Shown piece by piece: positions 23,801-34,009 of a stretch of DNA of 64,000 nt. Positions within the stretch are counted from its first letter, which is position 1. Every line of letters begins with the position of its first letter. The translations under genes and the position numbers were made by a program. Source of the stretch: Cynocephalus volans (taxonomy: Eukaryota > Chordata > Mammalia > Dermoptera > Cynocephalidae); contig NC_084471.1 in assembly GCF_027409185.1 (NCBI RefSeq), positions 8,400,535 through 8,464,534 of the forward strand, read 5' to 3'. The notes beneath the pieces are model-generated. The model was not told where the DNA came from and did not search any database. It saw only the letters and a list, made by a program, of their open reading frames with translations.

Positions 23801-26800
23801 CGCCGTGCAGGTCTGATCCTGAGCAAAGGGATGAGTGGAAGCCCCTAAGACTGTGACACTCCAAGGAATGTTCAGCAAGGCCATCGGGAGTGCCCAGGTC
23901 AGAGGTGTGTGGCCTCCATTCAAATATGGTGATGGATTCAGAGCCCAGCAGCTGGGGCCCTTGGTTATTTTCAATCCCTGGAGGTAGAGGCCTGGGAAGT
24001 GATTCTCATGGCCACCATGGCCCTTCAGAGAGTCCCATCTCACTCAGAGACAAAGTCAGAGCCGTACTGGGCCTCTCAGCTCCCTCTGGCCAAGTGTCCT
24101 CCCACCCCAGCCCCCAGCACACAGTAGGTGCTCAGTAATCAACTGCTATAGGATGTTCTTCCAGGGTATGCCCAGTGCAGGGCCTGGAGGGGACACCATG
24201 GCAAACGTGGAGCATCAGCAGCGTGAGCCACTTTCTCCCTGCGCAGCACTCAGCCACCTCCCCACATCTCTGCTCCCAGCCTCTGCCTGCCCCGAGTCCC
24301 ATTCCTGTTCTCAGCCTCCAGTTCCCCTGCAGCTGGAGGGACCTTTCTAATGCACACTCTGATGCGATGTTAGGAAGACCTTCAGAGGCTCCCCACTGCC
24401 AGCTCCTCGGCCTGGTGCCCAGGCCCTGGTTGGTGGCCTGTCCCAGCCCACCTCCCACACCTGTCACGGCAGTGGGTTATCCACTTCAGACATGCCGTAC
24501 CCTCGACCTAGAGCTGGGGTCTCCTTCTATACTGAATCCTCCTTTCTGAACGATGCCCCCAGATCTCACCCATCACCCCCAATGCCCAGGACCATTAGAT
24601 TAGGTCCAGGCCCAAGGCAGTGGACTTCAGCTACAGCCTAAGCCTGCCTGGAGGAAGGCTTTGGCACTGACTTCACACTTCTGCCAGGCTCATGACCATT
24701 CGAGTCAGCACTGTTGCCCACTGGGCAAGCAGGAGGCAGAGGGCCTGGAGGGCCTGGGACTCAGACAAACAGCCCCAGCGGAGCATAGCCCAGCCCCAGC
24801 CTCAGCTCAGCCCCAGCCCAGCCCTGCCCCAGCCCAGCCCAGGACAGTCCTAACCCAGAACAGCATAGCCCCGGTGTATCACAGTCCAGCAGATCACAGC
24901 CCAGCCCCACAGGTAGCCCATCCAGAGGCCTGCACAATCTTCTCCCAGCAGGCACGCCGAAGAGAGGCAGTCCCCAGCACGACCAGGAAAGGCTAGGAGG
25001 GGCTGGCTCAGAGGCTCAGAGGGTCCCGTTGACAAGGCTGCACCCTGCATTTCACAGCTTGGTGATGCAGGTCCTACCCAGAATACAAATCAGCTCAGCA
25101 GGTCAGGACTTGTCAAAGGCTTCACTCAGCAGGAGCTAATTGGTGGCAACTTCCACAGCCTCCCTACCCTCAGCCCCACAGCAGTTCCTGCCCTGCACAC
25201 AGCAAAATCATTCCCTTGTCCGCTGTGTGGGATGAGTCCTGCAGGGTCCCAGGGGAGGGTGCTCTTCTCTGGCCCAGATATCCCCAGGCCTCTCTGGGCT
25301 CCTGTGTGCTGGGCAGCCCCACTGAACTGGACATGAGGGAGCGGAAACTACCTAAGGGACCCCAGATCTGCTCCCTGCCGAGATGCCGGTAAAGAGGCTG
25401 TTTCCCTCCCTTCTCTCTGTGACCAGAAACGTCCAGCTCAGAGGAGCTGTCAAATCCATCTGATCTCAGAGGGATCCAGGACTGGGTGGACAGAGGGTGG
25501 CAGGCACAGGCTGCTGGGGAGCGTGCCCCATCCCGTGTGCCAGCCTTGCCAGGGCAGCTGGTGCTCTGGGCAAGTGTGAAGACTGCACAGGCCAGAACAG
25601 GCCTTGGAAGTTTCCTTCCACTGAAAATAGGGCTTCTCCTTGGGGCATCCCTGCCCCCTTCCCTACCCAGAGGCGGGCCAGAAGCCCCTCTCCCAAGACC
25701 AACCCTCTTTCTTGCTTGGCGACCTCTTGAACTGGTCCCCAGGGCCACCCCACCATCCCAGTGTCTGATGCCCTTGAAGTGAGGGTCTCCCAAGCGCCAA
25801 ATTGTTTATTACATGGGCTTTCATGCCCGGCTGCCTCTCGGTGCCTCCCTCTTTCCTCCCCTCCCATCTCCCCCCCTCCTCCTGCCTCTGAGCACCACCT
25901 GTCTCTCCAGCCTGCCTCAGAAACCCCTGCTTGCCTGTTGCCAGGGAAACCGCCTCCTTGGCAACCAGCCGGCATCCATGTGACTCGTACACTCGGGAAG
26001 GAAAGGCTTTTGCCTCTTGCTTAGACTGTTGGTGGGCTCTGCTCTGGAGCCCAACAGGGTCTGAGGGAGGGTCCAGGCTGTGATCCCAGAGGGAGCTGTG
26101 GAGGCATCACACTACCCTTGATGATCATTCAACAGTTACTTATTAAGTACCTACTGTTTACCTGACACTGTGCAGAGCCCTTTGTGTACAATATCTCATT
26201 GAATCACACATTGAGCCTGCAAGGTAGATATGATCATTCCCATTTTGCAGATGGGGAAACTGAGGCACAGAGAGGTTATGGGGTTGCCTGTAGCTGGCAG
26301 GTGTCAGAGCCAAGAGTTGAACCTAGTCCTGTCTGTCTTCAAAGCCCCGGTTCTTTCTCCCACCTTGAGGTTTCTGGCCTGGCTTCTTGTGGCTGGGCCA
26401 ACAGTGAGTGTGGCCCTAGGACACACCCAAGTGGGCACGGAGCCCCCCACCATAGCTCATCTAGTGCTGCTCTCTTTGTGCCAGGCACAACTGTGAGATG
26501 AGACACCTAGGTGTAGTGTGACACCAATAGGTGCCTAGGTCATCTGTGAACACAGGCTGGGTGGGTGGTGGGTCAGGGGAGACCTAGAGGGTATGGAGGG
26601 GGTGGAACCTTCACAGGGGCAGGGACTTTGAGCCAGGGGAGTGAGGGCGATGCCAGCATGGCATGCTATTGGAGCGGTGGCCAGCAGTGTCATGCAGGGG
26701 GCTGCTGGCTGCCAGGCCCTTGAAGGCCCAGGGACAGTGGGATGGGCCTGGGCTCTTCCTCTTGTCGGCCACGTGGAAGCCTGAATAGAGCCCACCAGGA

Positions 26801-28591
26801 CAGCACAAGGCTCTGCTGAAGGTCCTTGAGGGAGGTGGTGGGGAGCAGAGAGGAGTCAGCACTGTACAAGCAGGGAAGGAAATGAGGTGACTGAAAAGGG
26901 ATGGCAGGTGTGAAGGTGTGGCAGTGCGACCGTGCGTGGCGTGGCTCCACCTTCCCCTAGGCTCCCGCAGTGTGTGGTAACAGGCAGGGAGGCTGGCTGT
27001 TAGTACCTGGGGACAGCCCCTCTATGCACCTGCTTCTGACCTTGCGCCCTGTCTCCTGCAGGCCCTGCAGCGCCGGGAGACCGAGGTCTACGCCTGCATC
27101 GAGAGCGAGGACACCAGCCTGCCCTCCACCCAGAGCCCTTTCTCCCAGGTACACAGTGGCTAGGGCAGGAAGCCCCGAGCTTGGGGACACCAAACCCGGC
27201 TTCTTGTTCCATCTGACCCTCTCATCATCTGTGAAATGGGGCACAGAAGTGAGCCGCCTGCTGCTGAATCCCAGCCCTGTCCCCAAGGCAGCTGGCCTTG
27301 TGGTTAAGAGGACTGGTGGGTTTAAATTCCCGCTGCAGCCCTTAGCAGCTGTGCAGCCCTGGCCAAAGTAGCAACCTTCTCTGTGCCTGAGTCTCCTTGT
27401 CTGGAAAATGAGGAGCCTAACTGTACCCACCTCATAGACTTGCCACGAGGATAGAATGTTGCACTGAGAGGGCTGCCCGGGGCCCGGTAGGCACCACTCA
27501 GTGTGAGCAGTTGTAACTACCACTGGGCACAGCGTCCACACTGGCCATCAGGCAGGGTGTGTTAGGTTTCTAGCTGCCCCCAGGCTGGCATTGGCTAAGG
27601 TCAGGAGCTGGAGTATGAGCTGGTGCCAGCTTGGGCTAGCCTGGTCAGGGCTCTGTTATTATCATGATAGGGCCTCAGGCATATTACTTAATCACAGTTT
27701 ACTTTCTCTCTTAAACCTCAGTTTGCTCATCTGCAAAGTGGATGAGCAATACTTTCCTGCAATACCAACAGCCCCTGAGTTCAAACAAGTTCAAAGTTGA
27801 ACGACATCTGCCCCAGAGCTTTGAACACTACAAAGTGCAAGGTGTCGCTAAGCCAGTGCCCATGGGCACCTTGGAGGAGCCTCAGGGAGTGCGGTGGGCT
27901 GGAGCTTGGCCTCTCCTGGCCCGGGCTGGCACTATGTGTTGAACTCCTACTGTCAGGTGCTTTCCACGCTCAGCCCTGAACTGGGCCCTGATTGGAAGCC
28001 GGGCCGGGCTTTCTCACCCCGGGACCCCCCAAGGATGCCTGTCCTGTGCCAGGCCCTGGGTGTGGGACAGGAGAGCTAGGCTTGTCCCTGTCCTCTGGAG
28101 TCTGCAGGAACAGGGTGCTGATCCCATGGACACACAGAGATATTTGTAGCCCCATTGGCAGGCTCTGGGGAGGGACCAGACCGGGGCTGGTGGGGAGGGC
28201 GGGCTCCCTGGGCCACTGAGATGAGCCTCCAGGATGAGTAGGAAACAGTCGGGCAATTTAGGACAGGGGAGGACGGGGGAGCACCCCAGACAGGGGAGAG
28301 CTGTGGGGAAGCCCCGCAGCAGGCAAGGGGAGGCCCGTGTGCGGGGAGGGCAGAAAGCGGGAGTGGGGGTGGCGTGGTGGGAGAAGAGGCCGGTCAGGTG
28401 GGCTTGAGGACACAGGACAGGCCTCCCCGTCACAGCTACACAGAAAGCCATCTGTTTGCCTCTGATTAAAACCGAACTGCAAGTTCATTCTTTTCCTACC
28501 TAATGTTTTTCTTCCTTTCCTTTTTATGCAGGAGAATCCGCATCAATTTGAGGATGACAGTGAATTTAACCTGGTCTATGAAAATCTCTAG
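14501..28591 (+). CDS. NFAM1: NFAM1, NFAT-activating ITAM receptor (5' exon missing, five coding exons)
   Basis: A type I membrane receptor of B cells and myeloid cells. In the known family its ITAM recruits SYK/ZAP70-type kinases and switches on calcineurin-NFAT signalling and cytokine genes. Five exons join to 228 residues, numbered here from the first complete codon at 14503. V-type Ig domain: about 1-109, with Cys24 and Cys90 as the canonical disulphide and a second pair, Cys58 and Cys73. Sequons: Asn25 and Asn66. Membrane helix: about 123-145, followed by a Lys-rich stop-transfer. ITAM: Tyr179-x-x-Leu182, seven residues, Tyr190-x-x-Ile193. A third tyrosine, Tyr225, sits in the C-terminal YENL. 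Intron phases are 1, 1, 0, 0, 0. The human protein is about 270 residues as I recall it, so about 42 residues, including the signal peptide, should lie in an unseen upstream exon. No frameshift or premature stop is seen. The family call is firm; the missing exon is the main gap. Confidence 0.95.
14831..16085 (+). other. NFAM1 intron 2
   Basis: A GT-AG intron in phase 1 of 1,255 bp. The exon 2 frame stays open into the intron until a stop at 15064-15066, so a retained intron would give a membrane-free Ig domain with about 78 extra residues. It contains a G-rich run near 15115-15130, a GA-rich patch (15565-15650) and MIR-like remnants near 15.35-15.5 and 15.7-15.83 kb. Confidence 0.85.
15565..15650 (+). 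repeat. GA-rich (GGAA/GGGA/GGAT) tract
   Basis: A purine-rich tract with GGAGG, GGATG and GGAAG steps, in NFAM1 intron 2. Confidence 0.75.
16086..16198 (+). CDS. NFAM1: NFAM1 exon 3: stalk and transmembrane helix
   Basis: The acceptor is CCTCCTCCTAG and the donor is AAG|GTACGG. The exon begins with two bases that finish an Asp codon and adds 37 codons. It opens with the short stalk TGYREPP, then a hydrophobic span of about 23 residues ending in LLFW, then two lysines that act as a stop-transfer signal. The stalk and the helix plan match mammalian NFAM1. It ends in phase 0. Confidence 0.93.
16540..16695 (-). repeat. MIR SINE relic
   Basis: CCCATTTCACAGCTCCGGAA and TTGCCCAAGGTCACACAGCA give an antisense MIR core. 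Within NFAM1 intron 3. Confidence 0.85.
17262..17945 (-). repeat. L2 LINE relic, antisense
   Basis: It begins with the antisense L2 3' end, TTCATTCATTCATCCAATCA then TTTACTGAGCACCTG, and continues through GGATACAGCAATGATCAAAA into the upstream L2 region. Within NFAM1 intron 3. Confidence 0.75.
18640..18840 (+). repeat. MIR SINE relic
   Basis: The sense MIR runs from ACCCTGGATTTGAGAACGGG through CTCAGTTTCCCCCTCTGTTA to TGTAAAGCGCTGCACAGACG. Confidence 0.8.
18925..19090 (+). repeat. MIR SINE relic with internal short duplication
   Basis: GGGTTCAAATTCTCCCTCTG and CCATGTGGCCTCGGCAAGTC are MIR sense. CCCTCTCTGAGCCTTC is repeated in tandem at about 18990-19025. Confidence 0.75.
19545..19865 (+). 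repeat. L2 LINE 3' region
   Basis: It contains GGCACATGCTGTTTCCTCTG, AACATCACCTCCTGCGCTGA and CTCCAGGAGGGCAGGGACAG, all in L2 sense order. Within NFAM1 intron 3. Confidence 0.7.
20372..20470 (+). CDS. NFAM1: NFAM1 exon 4: juxtamembrane tail and first ITAM tyrosine
   Basis: The acceptor is TTTCTCTGGACAG and the donor is ACA|GTGAGT, a near-consensus site. Thirty-three codons in phase 0 give a basic, proline- and serine-rich cytoplasmic segment containing SASSPKQ and ending in SVYT. The final Tyr179 is the first ITAM tyrosine. The ITAM is therefore split by intron 4 between Thr180 and Ala181, so skipping either exon 4 or exon 5 would destroy the motif while keeping the frame. Confidence 0.93.
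22285..22460 (-). repeat. Old L1 fragment, antisense
   Basis: It resembles antisense L1 around TTAAGGCTATGAACTTCCCT and the TTTGATATGTC...TTTTCATGATC region. Strongly decayed. Confidence 0.5.
22690..23700 (+). repeat. L2 LINE relic, including decayed reverse transcriptase region
   Basis: About 1 kb reads as L2 in sense orientation. It includes the stretch before and after the YADD box of the reverse transcriptase (near 23191-23205, now reading RADN in the matching frame), the CCACTTGGATGTCTGATCGG segment and the AGCGTGATCCTGTTAAACCA segment. Frames are broken and it is not functional. Confidence 0.7.
24310..24480 (+). repeat. L2-like relic
   Basis: The order GGGACCTTTCTAATGCACAC, then CTTCAGAGGCTCCCCACTGC, matches sense L2. 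Decayed. Confidence 0.5.
24775..24910 (+). repeat. CAGCCC low-complexity run
   Basis: CAGCC, CCAGC and CAGCCCAGCCC steps repeat irregularly. It probably derives from slippage and has no coding value. Confidence 0.8.
26105..26350 (-). repeat. MIR SINE relic, nearly full length
   Basis: Antisense order: TTATTAAGTACCTACTGTTT, CATTTTGCAGATGGGGAAAC, TGAGGCACAGAGAGGTTATG and GAGTTGAACCTAGTCCTGTC. One of the best-kept MIRs in the window. Confidence 0.85.
27062..27148 (+). CDS. NFAM1: NFAM1 exon 5: second ITAM half
   Basis: The acceptor is CTGTCTCCTGCAG and the donor is CAG|GTACAC, the weakest of the set. Twenty-nine codons in phase 0 begin ALQRRETEVYACI. With the preceding exon they form YTAL-x7-YACI, a canonical ITAM spacing. 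The rest is an acidic, Ser/Pro-rich linker ending in PFSQ. Its length is divisible by three, so skipping it would yield an in-frame signalling-dead receptor. Confidence 0.94.
27149..28531 (+). other. NFAM1 intron 5
   Basis: A GT-AG intron of 1,383 bp in phase 0. It holds two MIR relics in plus orientation (about 27300-27500 and 27640-27800). The rest is GC-rich unique sequence with no exon signal. Confidence 0.8.
27300..27500 (+). repeat. MIR SINE relic
   Basis: TGGTTAAGAGGACTGGTGGG, then GTCTGGAAAATGAGGAGCCT, in sense order. Within NFAM1 intron 5. Confidence 0.75.
28532..28591 (+). CDS. NFAM1: NFAM1 exon 6: C-terminus and stop
   Basis: A T-rich tract and ATGCAG precede it. Nineteen codons followed by TAG at 28589-28591 encode an acidic tail ending in NLVYENL. 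The terminal YENL is a further tyrosine motif of YxxL type, conserved in position with human NFAM1 as I recall it, and it could serve in endocytosis or SH2 binding. The 3' UTR starts directly after. Confidence 0.93.
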   Translation, partial: ENPHQFEDDSEFNLVYENL

Positions 28592-30657
28592 GATGAGCTC
28601 CACTGTCTGTAGGTCTTGCCCTGGGTCAGAGGCTGGGGCAGCCCCTGCCTCCAAAGGACTTGACCAGAACCAGGACTGAAGCCCCTGGCACACCCATCAC
28701 CTCACCCCACCTTCAAGGCCCTCCCGCCTCGGCCTGCACCACTGCCCCTACCCTGCACCCCAGCCACCCCGTGTTTCACACCTGTGGGTCCTTGCCCAGG
28801 CTGTCCCCTCTGCCAGGTGGGCCCTTCCTCCCCTGGCCCAGCCCACAAAGAGCTACTTAGTGTCCCAGGGCTTGCTCGGATGCCACCCATTCCCGGAGCC
28901 CTCCTCTCCCCGTCACGGCAGCCTGCACCCGGCCTGCAAGGCAGTGTGTGAGCTGCTGAGGACCTGGCAAGGGACTGAGGAGTGGACAAGTAGCAGAATG
29001 GCTGTGCAGACACTCCCATCCGCCCACCTAGGCCCAAGGCCCAAGACAGCTGTGCCAGGTGGGGACAGGGGCTGGCGCGGCAGGGGTGGGGCAGGGGCCA
29101 GAATAATGAGCCACAAAGAAGCTGCACTGTGCTCAGGGACAGATGTGGAGGTGGCTCAGTGGTGGTCATCAAGCTGGGTGCCTGGAGCCGGGAGGGTCCC
29201 AGTACCACATGCTGGCTGGTAAGGAGATCCTGGCATGTTTGGGATGGAGCAGAGGGATGAGGGAGAGGTGCTGGCTGGAGGGAGCTGAATGAATGGCCCA
29301 AAGCCCTCCCCTCCCCTAGCAGGACCCCCAGGTCGTCTCCCACGGGCTACACTACAGTGACATCTGCTTTGTCACCCTCTGCTGTTCGGGGCCTCAGCTG
29401 CTCCATCTTCCACACAAGATCCAGGCCCCTGAAGTCCCCTCTGTCTGGCTGATCCTGACCCTACCACCTGTCGCTTCATCCAGTTCTCTTCTGTCTTTAT
29501 CTGCCTTATGTCCCATCCCTGGCCTCCTGTGGACTGAGGCCAGACCAGCTCCTTCCCTCCAGGCCTAATGTCATCCCAGCTGCCTCGAGGCCACCTCTCT
29601 CCCCTTGTGGCCTAGCTGGGCAGAGGGGTCCCTCTGTGTTGCAGAGCTCAGGCCACAGGAGGACAGTGGCTCCTTGGTGCCCAGCCCTGAGCCATTTCTT
29701 CAGCTCCAAGTGCTCACATTACCCTCCCGGCAGCTCTGCAATGTGACAGGAAACGCTTTCTCCAGGCAGACAGAGGCTCAGGGTCGGGTCAGCCAGGCTG
29801 TTGGGTTTTGTTCCCTCCCTCGGCTTTCCCACTGGTCATCTGTGAAATGGGCAGGTCAATCCTCTCTCGGCACTTCCTGGGCTGCCCCACAGGTCCCTGG
29901 GGTGCCCTCGTACCCAAACTCAAATGTGCCCAGGGATGGTGGGGGACCTGAGGCATGGACCCTGACCTTGGCCCCTCAGCACACTGGGCCACCAGCTTCT
30001 GGGCAGCGGCTTTGGCTCTGTAGGTCAGGTCCCTCCTTGTGGGGATGGAAAGGCTGGGGATGGGGGGTGGGCAGAGACTCACCTCCAGAAGAAGTCTCCT
30101 GGGTCCTCTGCTTGGGTGGCACCAGGCCTCCCTGGCCCACAGGACGGCCAGCGGCCCCCCGGCTTGGTTCTGGGCCGCGGCCTGCGAGCGCACAGCAAGG
30201 AGGGCTCCCAGTGGGACGAGGAGGCTGAGCGGGGAGGCGCCGCTCTCCAGGAGGCTGGATTTTAATGAGCCTTGTGCCTGTTTAGGGAGGAGAAGCTGCC
30301 TCTTGCAGAGCTGCCTTCCAGGCTCCTGACTCCACCAGACTGAAGCAGGGGCCAGGGCGGGAGTGAGGGGGACAGTGCCACTCAGGGTGCTGCGAGCCTC
30401 CCCTGGGAAAACCCATGTCAGCAAGACCAGTAGGAGGCCACCCGCCTGCCTCCCCTCCTCCTGGACCTCTCTGTCCTTGGCCCCTGACCCCAGCCCCTCT
30501 GGCTGGTACCTCAGCCATAGTGAGGGTCGTGAGCACCCTGGCCCAGGCCCCACAGTCTTCTCCACAAAGCAACTAAACGATCCTGATAAAACCTACATCG
30601 GGTCTTGTCCCTCCGCCACTCAAAACCTTCTACGGTTCCCACCTCACTTGGAATAAA
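28592..30657 (+). other. NFAM1 3' UTR / downstream flank (end uncertain)
   Basis: No coding exon follows the NFAM1 stop. The first AATAAA I found downstream on the + strand is at 30652-30657, inside an L2-like fragment, which would give a 3' UTR of about 2 kb. The mid part is GC-rich and largely unique. A short AT-rich patch near 30255-30310 is also not repeat-like. The true cleavage site cannot be fixed from sequence alone. Confidence 0.35.
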
Positions 30658-30720
30658 ATCCCAACTCCTCCCTGTGGGCTGTGAGGCCCCCGGGGACTGA
30701 CCGATCCCCACTCTGGTGGA
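30570..30720 (+). repeat. L2-like relic
   Basis: CACTCAAAACCTTCTACGGT followed by TTGGAATAAAATCCCAACTC matches sense L2. It provides the candidate NFAM1 poly(A) hexamer. Confidence 0.6.
30652..30657 (+). terminator. Candidate NFAM1 poly(A) signal (AATAAA)
   Basis: A canonical hexamer, the first found on the + strand downstream of the NFAM1 stop. It lies in L2-derived sequence, so it could be incidental. No strong GT-rich element follows closely. Confidence 0.25.
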
Positions 30721-32222
30721 CACAGATATTGCCAGAGCAGTGGTTGAGCCTGGTTGGGGCAAGGCTGGGCGGCCCTCATGTGTGGAGGTCCTCAGTGAGT
30801 GACAGAGACGCAGGAAGGACGGGGTGGGTGAGTGGAAAGGCGGGACCCTAAGGGGGCTCTGACACAAGTGAGGGTGGGGGAAGAATGTTCTGGAACTCTC
30901 AGTGGGTGGCAAATAAGACTGAGCCCCTGTTCCCCAGCACTGCAAAGAGGAGCTTGTGCAGGGGGGAGGGGAGGCAGATAAGTCCAAGGTACGGGGTGCA
31001 GGTGGCACTGAGGGAGGAGGAGGGGACAGAGAGGGGAAGAGCTCCGTGCATGTGAGCTCCTGAGGGCGGCCTTGCTCCAACTCTGAAGGGGTGAGGAGAG
31101 AGGAGAGGAACCACCCTTGAGAGCCCTGGGGCTGGTTGGTCTCCGGCCCTCTCTTGAATCCCAGTTCCACCTCCCAGTGGCCATCTGAGCCTCAGTTTCT
31201 GGTGACAACAAGGAACGCTCAGTGTCCCTCAGAGAGGACAGATGAGGGACTCCAGGGCTCATGCAGAGGCTCAGTGGGTGTGCATTTCCTTCAAGATTCA
31301 TCCTTAGGGAGAAGCAGGCTGCTGGGGCAGTGCGGAAGGTGTCTGCTCAATGAGGGGGCAGGCCTCCCTGGGAGGTGTGGACCCAGGCTCTGAAGCCGCC
31401 CTCATGAGCAGCTCCTGGGCCCACGTGCTCAGGGGACAGGTTCGGGCTGTGGACAGAGCTGGGGGTGGGGGCACGGCAAGCAGAGAGGTGAAGAGGGATT
31501 CTGGGCAGAGAGGGGGAGAAGCTAAGAGAGACGGGAGGATATTTGAGGGAGGAAACCGGGTGGCACATAGGAGACCCAGGTGAAGGGACCCTTCAAGGAA
31601 GGGTGGTCCTGAGGGTGGACCAGGGCTCAGGGCAGGTAGGAAAAGCCCCAGGCAACCCCTGTAGGACCCTGCCCTGGGCCCCACTGCAGAAGGCAGCCAT
31701 GTGTCATGGGGCCAGGGTCATAGTAGCTACTCCCTCTGCCTGGCTTGCCCCTGCCCTGAGGGGACTGCCACTCTCTTTCCTGGCCCAGCAGGTCCTGTCC
31801 TCCTTAGTCTTGCCAGTGCCACCCCCCTCAGAGTCTCAGGGCATCTGAAACGTTTCAGCTACTTCATGGATGGATGGAAGCTGAAGGCCCCTGTCCTGCC
31901 CCTTCCAGCGGGTTTCTGCCTCCAACCCTCCCTCCAGCTGCTGCTCCTCCCAACACTTGCTTGAGAAAACCATCGTGGACAACCAAGCCCAGGAACTTGA
32001 GGTGGGGGCGGGAAGCAGTAGCCCCTCCTCAGCAAAAATTTCCAGAGGATTCTGCACAGTGGAGTTTCCATGGGAACATGTGCCAGTTATACACAGAACC
32101 TCGGGGTTCCCTTCACAGCCAACATCACTGGACCTCTGCAGGGTAGCCTTGGCTGGGGGTGGCCACTGCCCTTTGGTCACCAGCCTTCACTAACCTGAAA
32201 TCAAGTTACAGGCAAAACCTGC

Positions 32223-32244
32223 CTTTTTTTTTTTTTTTTTTTTA
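32223..32244 (-). repeat. Poly(T) run
   Basis: A run of about 20 T followed by AAACATTC. No tRNA-like unit follows, so it is not a clear SINE tail. Confidence 0.8.
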
Positions 32245-34009
32245 AACATTCTAATTTAAAGGCTACGCTCCATTCTAAGGACGCCTCTGGGATTTCAGGG
32301 ATGGATTTTTATGTAGTTCAATAGTTTTCTTGGCAGACAGCTCATCCAGGAGGGGTGGGCCATTGCCTCGGCCCAGCCAGGCTGAGTAGCGTCTCTCTGT
32401 CCCTCCCAAATGCCGGAAGATGTCATTTGCCCACCTGAAGGGCTTCCGCAGCCCTGATCCAGACTTCAGGAGTCGCGGACATCATCATAAGCCTCTGACC
32501 AGTGGTCATAATTATGGCCTCTGAGCCTTGGCTGAACATGGGTCAGGCCCTGCTCTCTGCTTGTGTTGTTAGCACGTGTTTTCTGTGTGTGTATCTAAGC
32601 AGGTGACACAGGCATATATCGTGGTAAAACGTTTAAACAGCAGCAAAGTGAAATTCCCTCTGATGCACCTGCCATCTCCAAGCCTCCTTCCCAGTCCTCT
32701 GCCCAGAGGTAACCAACTGGGTCATCGGGGTGTGTTTTCTTCCTCCCTGTTTTTATTGCATCTATGTATATATGTGTGCACATGTAAAATAGACGGTGTT
32801 TGTGTGGGGCTCTGCGGCTGCAGTGCAGTTGTTCCGTGGGCGTTGTTTGCACCTGCTTTGTTCCTGCAGTCTCACGTGCTGGGCATCTGCCCAGACGGCG
32901 CAGCAAAGGCTTCTGCCGGCCGGACGGCTCCTCCCTGGGTCAGGCCCCTCGCAAGGGCCCGTCAGTGCCGGTTTTTCAGCCTCACACAAGGTGCTGCGGG
33001 GACTATCCCTGTACGTACCTCCTTGGACACATCTGCAAAACTTTCTCCACGGGAAATGACGAGAAAGGATTCCAGGGGCCCAGGGTGTGGAAATGGACTG
33101 TTGTAACAGACACTGCCAAGTTGTCAGGCACGGAGGTTGTGTTGGTGTCTGTTCCTCGGACTCGTTATGTAGCATATCTCATTTCATCTGGAAAACAGCC
33201 CTACAAAGCAGGAGGGGGTGGGGCTGGTCTCCCCATTTTACCGAAGCAGAAACCATGGGTCAGAGAAGTTGACTGGCCAAAGTCACACAGCCCAGACAGG
33301 GCAACACCGGGCTGGCTCCGAAGGCACGTGGTCGTATTGCCTCCGCAGGTCAGGTGAGGGGGAAGGTGGGGGCAGAACGAGCCACTGAGGGACGTGCTGC
33401 CCCCAGGGCTGGGGAAGCCCACAGAGGGACAAATTTCCTTCAGCAATGCCCTGTCGTGTTCACATTGTCCATATCCAGTTTCTCAAAATTGTGTGTGTAT
33501 GTGGAGTTGGGGGTCCTCCCACCTCCCAGGGGTCTACCTCCCTGGGGAAATGGAGGCAGGTCAGTAGAGGTTGTGGGTCGGGCCCGCAGTGAGCCTTAAG
33601 AATCCTGGCAGCCTGGGTGTTTTTATCCTAAGTCTCTCCTGGAAATTCCCAGGCACAGCATGCCTGGAAGTGTGAGCCGCCTCTTGGAAGCTTTATAATC
33701 CGGGATAATGTTGCTGTAATTGGCATTGTTCTGCCTTTACAATCCTCTCATTACCTGGAAACCTACTTTGCAAATGGCTGTATCTGGAGTGGGTTTTATT
33801 TTGCCACTTTGTGGGCCTTGAGGGGCTGAGGAGCACAGACTTCTTCCCTGTCTCTCCTTTGCCTGCCCATCTGCATCCCCAGTGAGTACCACAGGCCTGG
33901 AGGGCCAGGTTCTGGCTGGTCTCCTGGCCTTGGCTCAGGACACAGCCCTGTACCTGGCTCCCTGCCATGGGCCTGGCTGATCCCAGGACTTTTTTTCTCC
34001 CCAGATCCC

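Larger units (their letters stand above)
20471..27061 (+). other. NFAM1 intron 4
   Basis: A GT-AG intron of 6,591 bp in phase 0, splitting the ITAM. It carries a long L2 relic (about 22690-23700), old LINE fragments near 21.75-22.45 kb, a CAGCCC low-complexity run (24775-24910) and a well-kept MIR (26105-26350). No coding exon was found. Confidence 0.8.

Noticed and set aside
25170..25975. Overlapping minus-strand frames of 207 and 169 codons in NFAM1 intron 4
   Set aside because: They lie antisense in an intron, overlap each other in different frames, and resemble no known family.
28860..29343. Open frames just past the NFAM1 stop considered as an extra exon
   Set aside because: The NFAM1 protein ends naturally at YENL, as in human. 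The later frames are GC-rich and lack splice borders.
32576..33357. Frames of 176 and 185 codons considered as a processed pseudogene
   Set aside because: No similarity to a known protein is apparent, and the DNA is partly an old LINE-like relic followed by a MIR.
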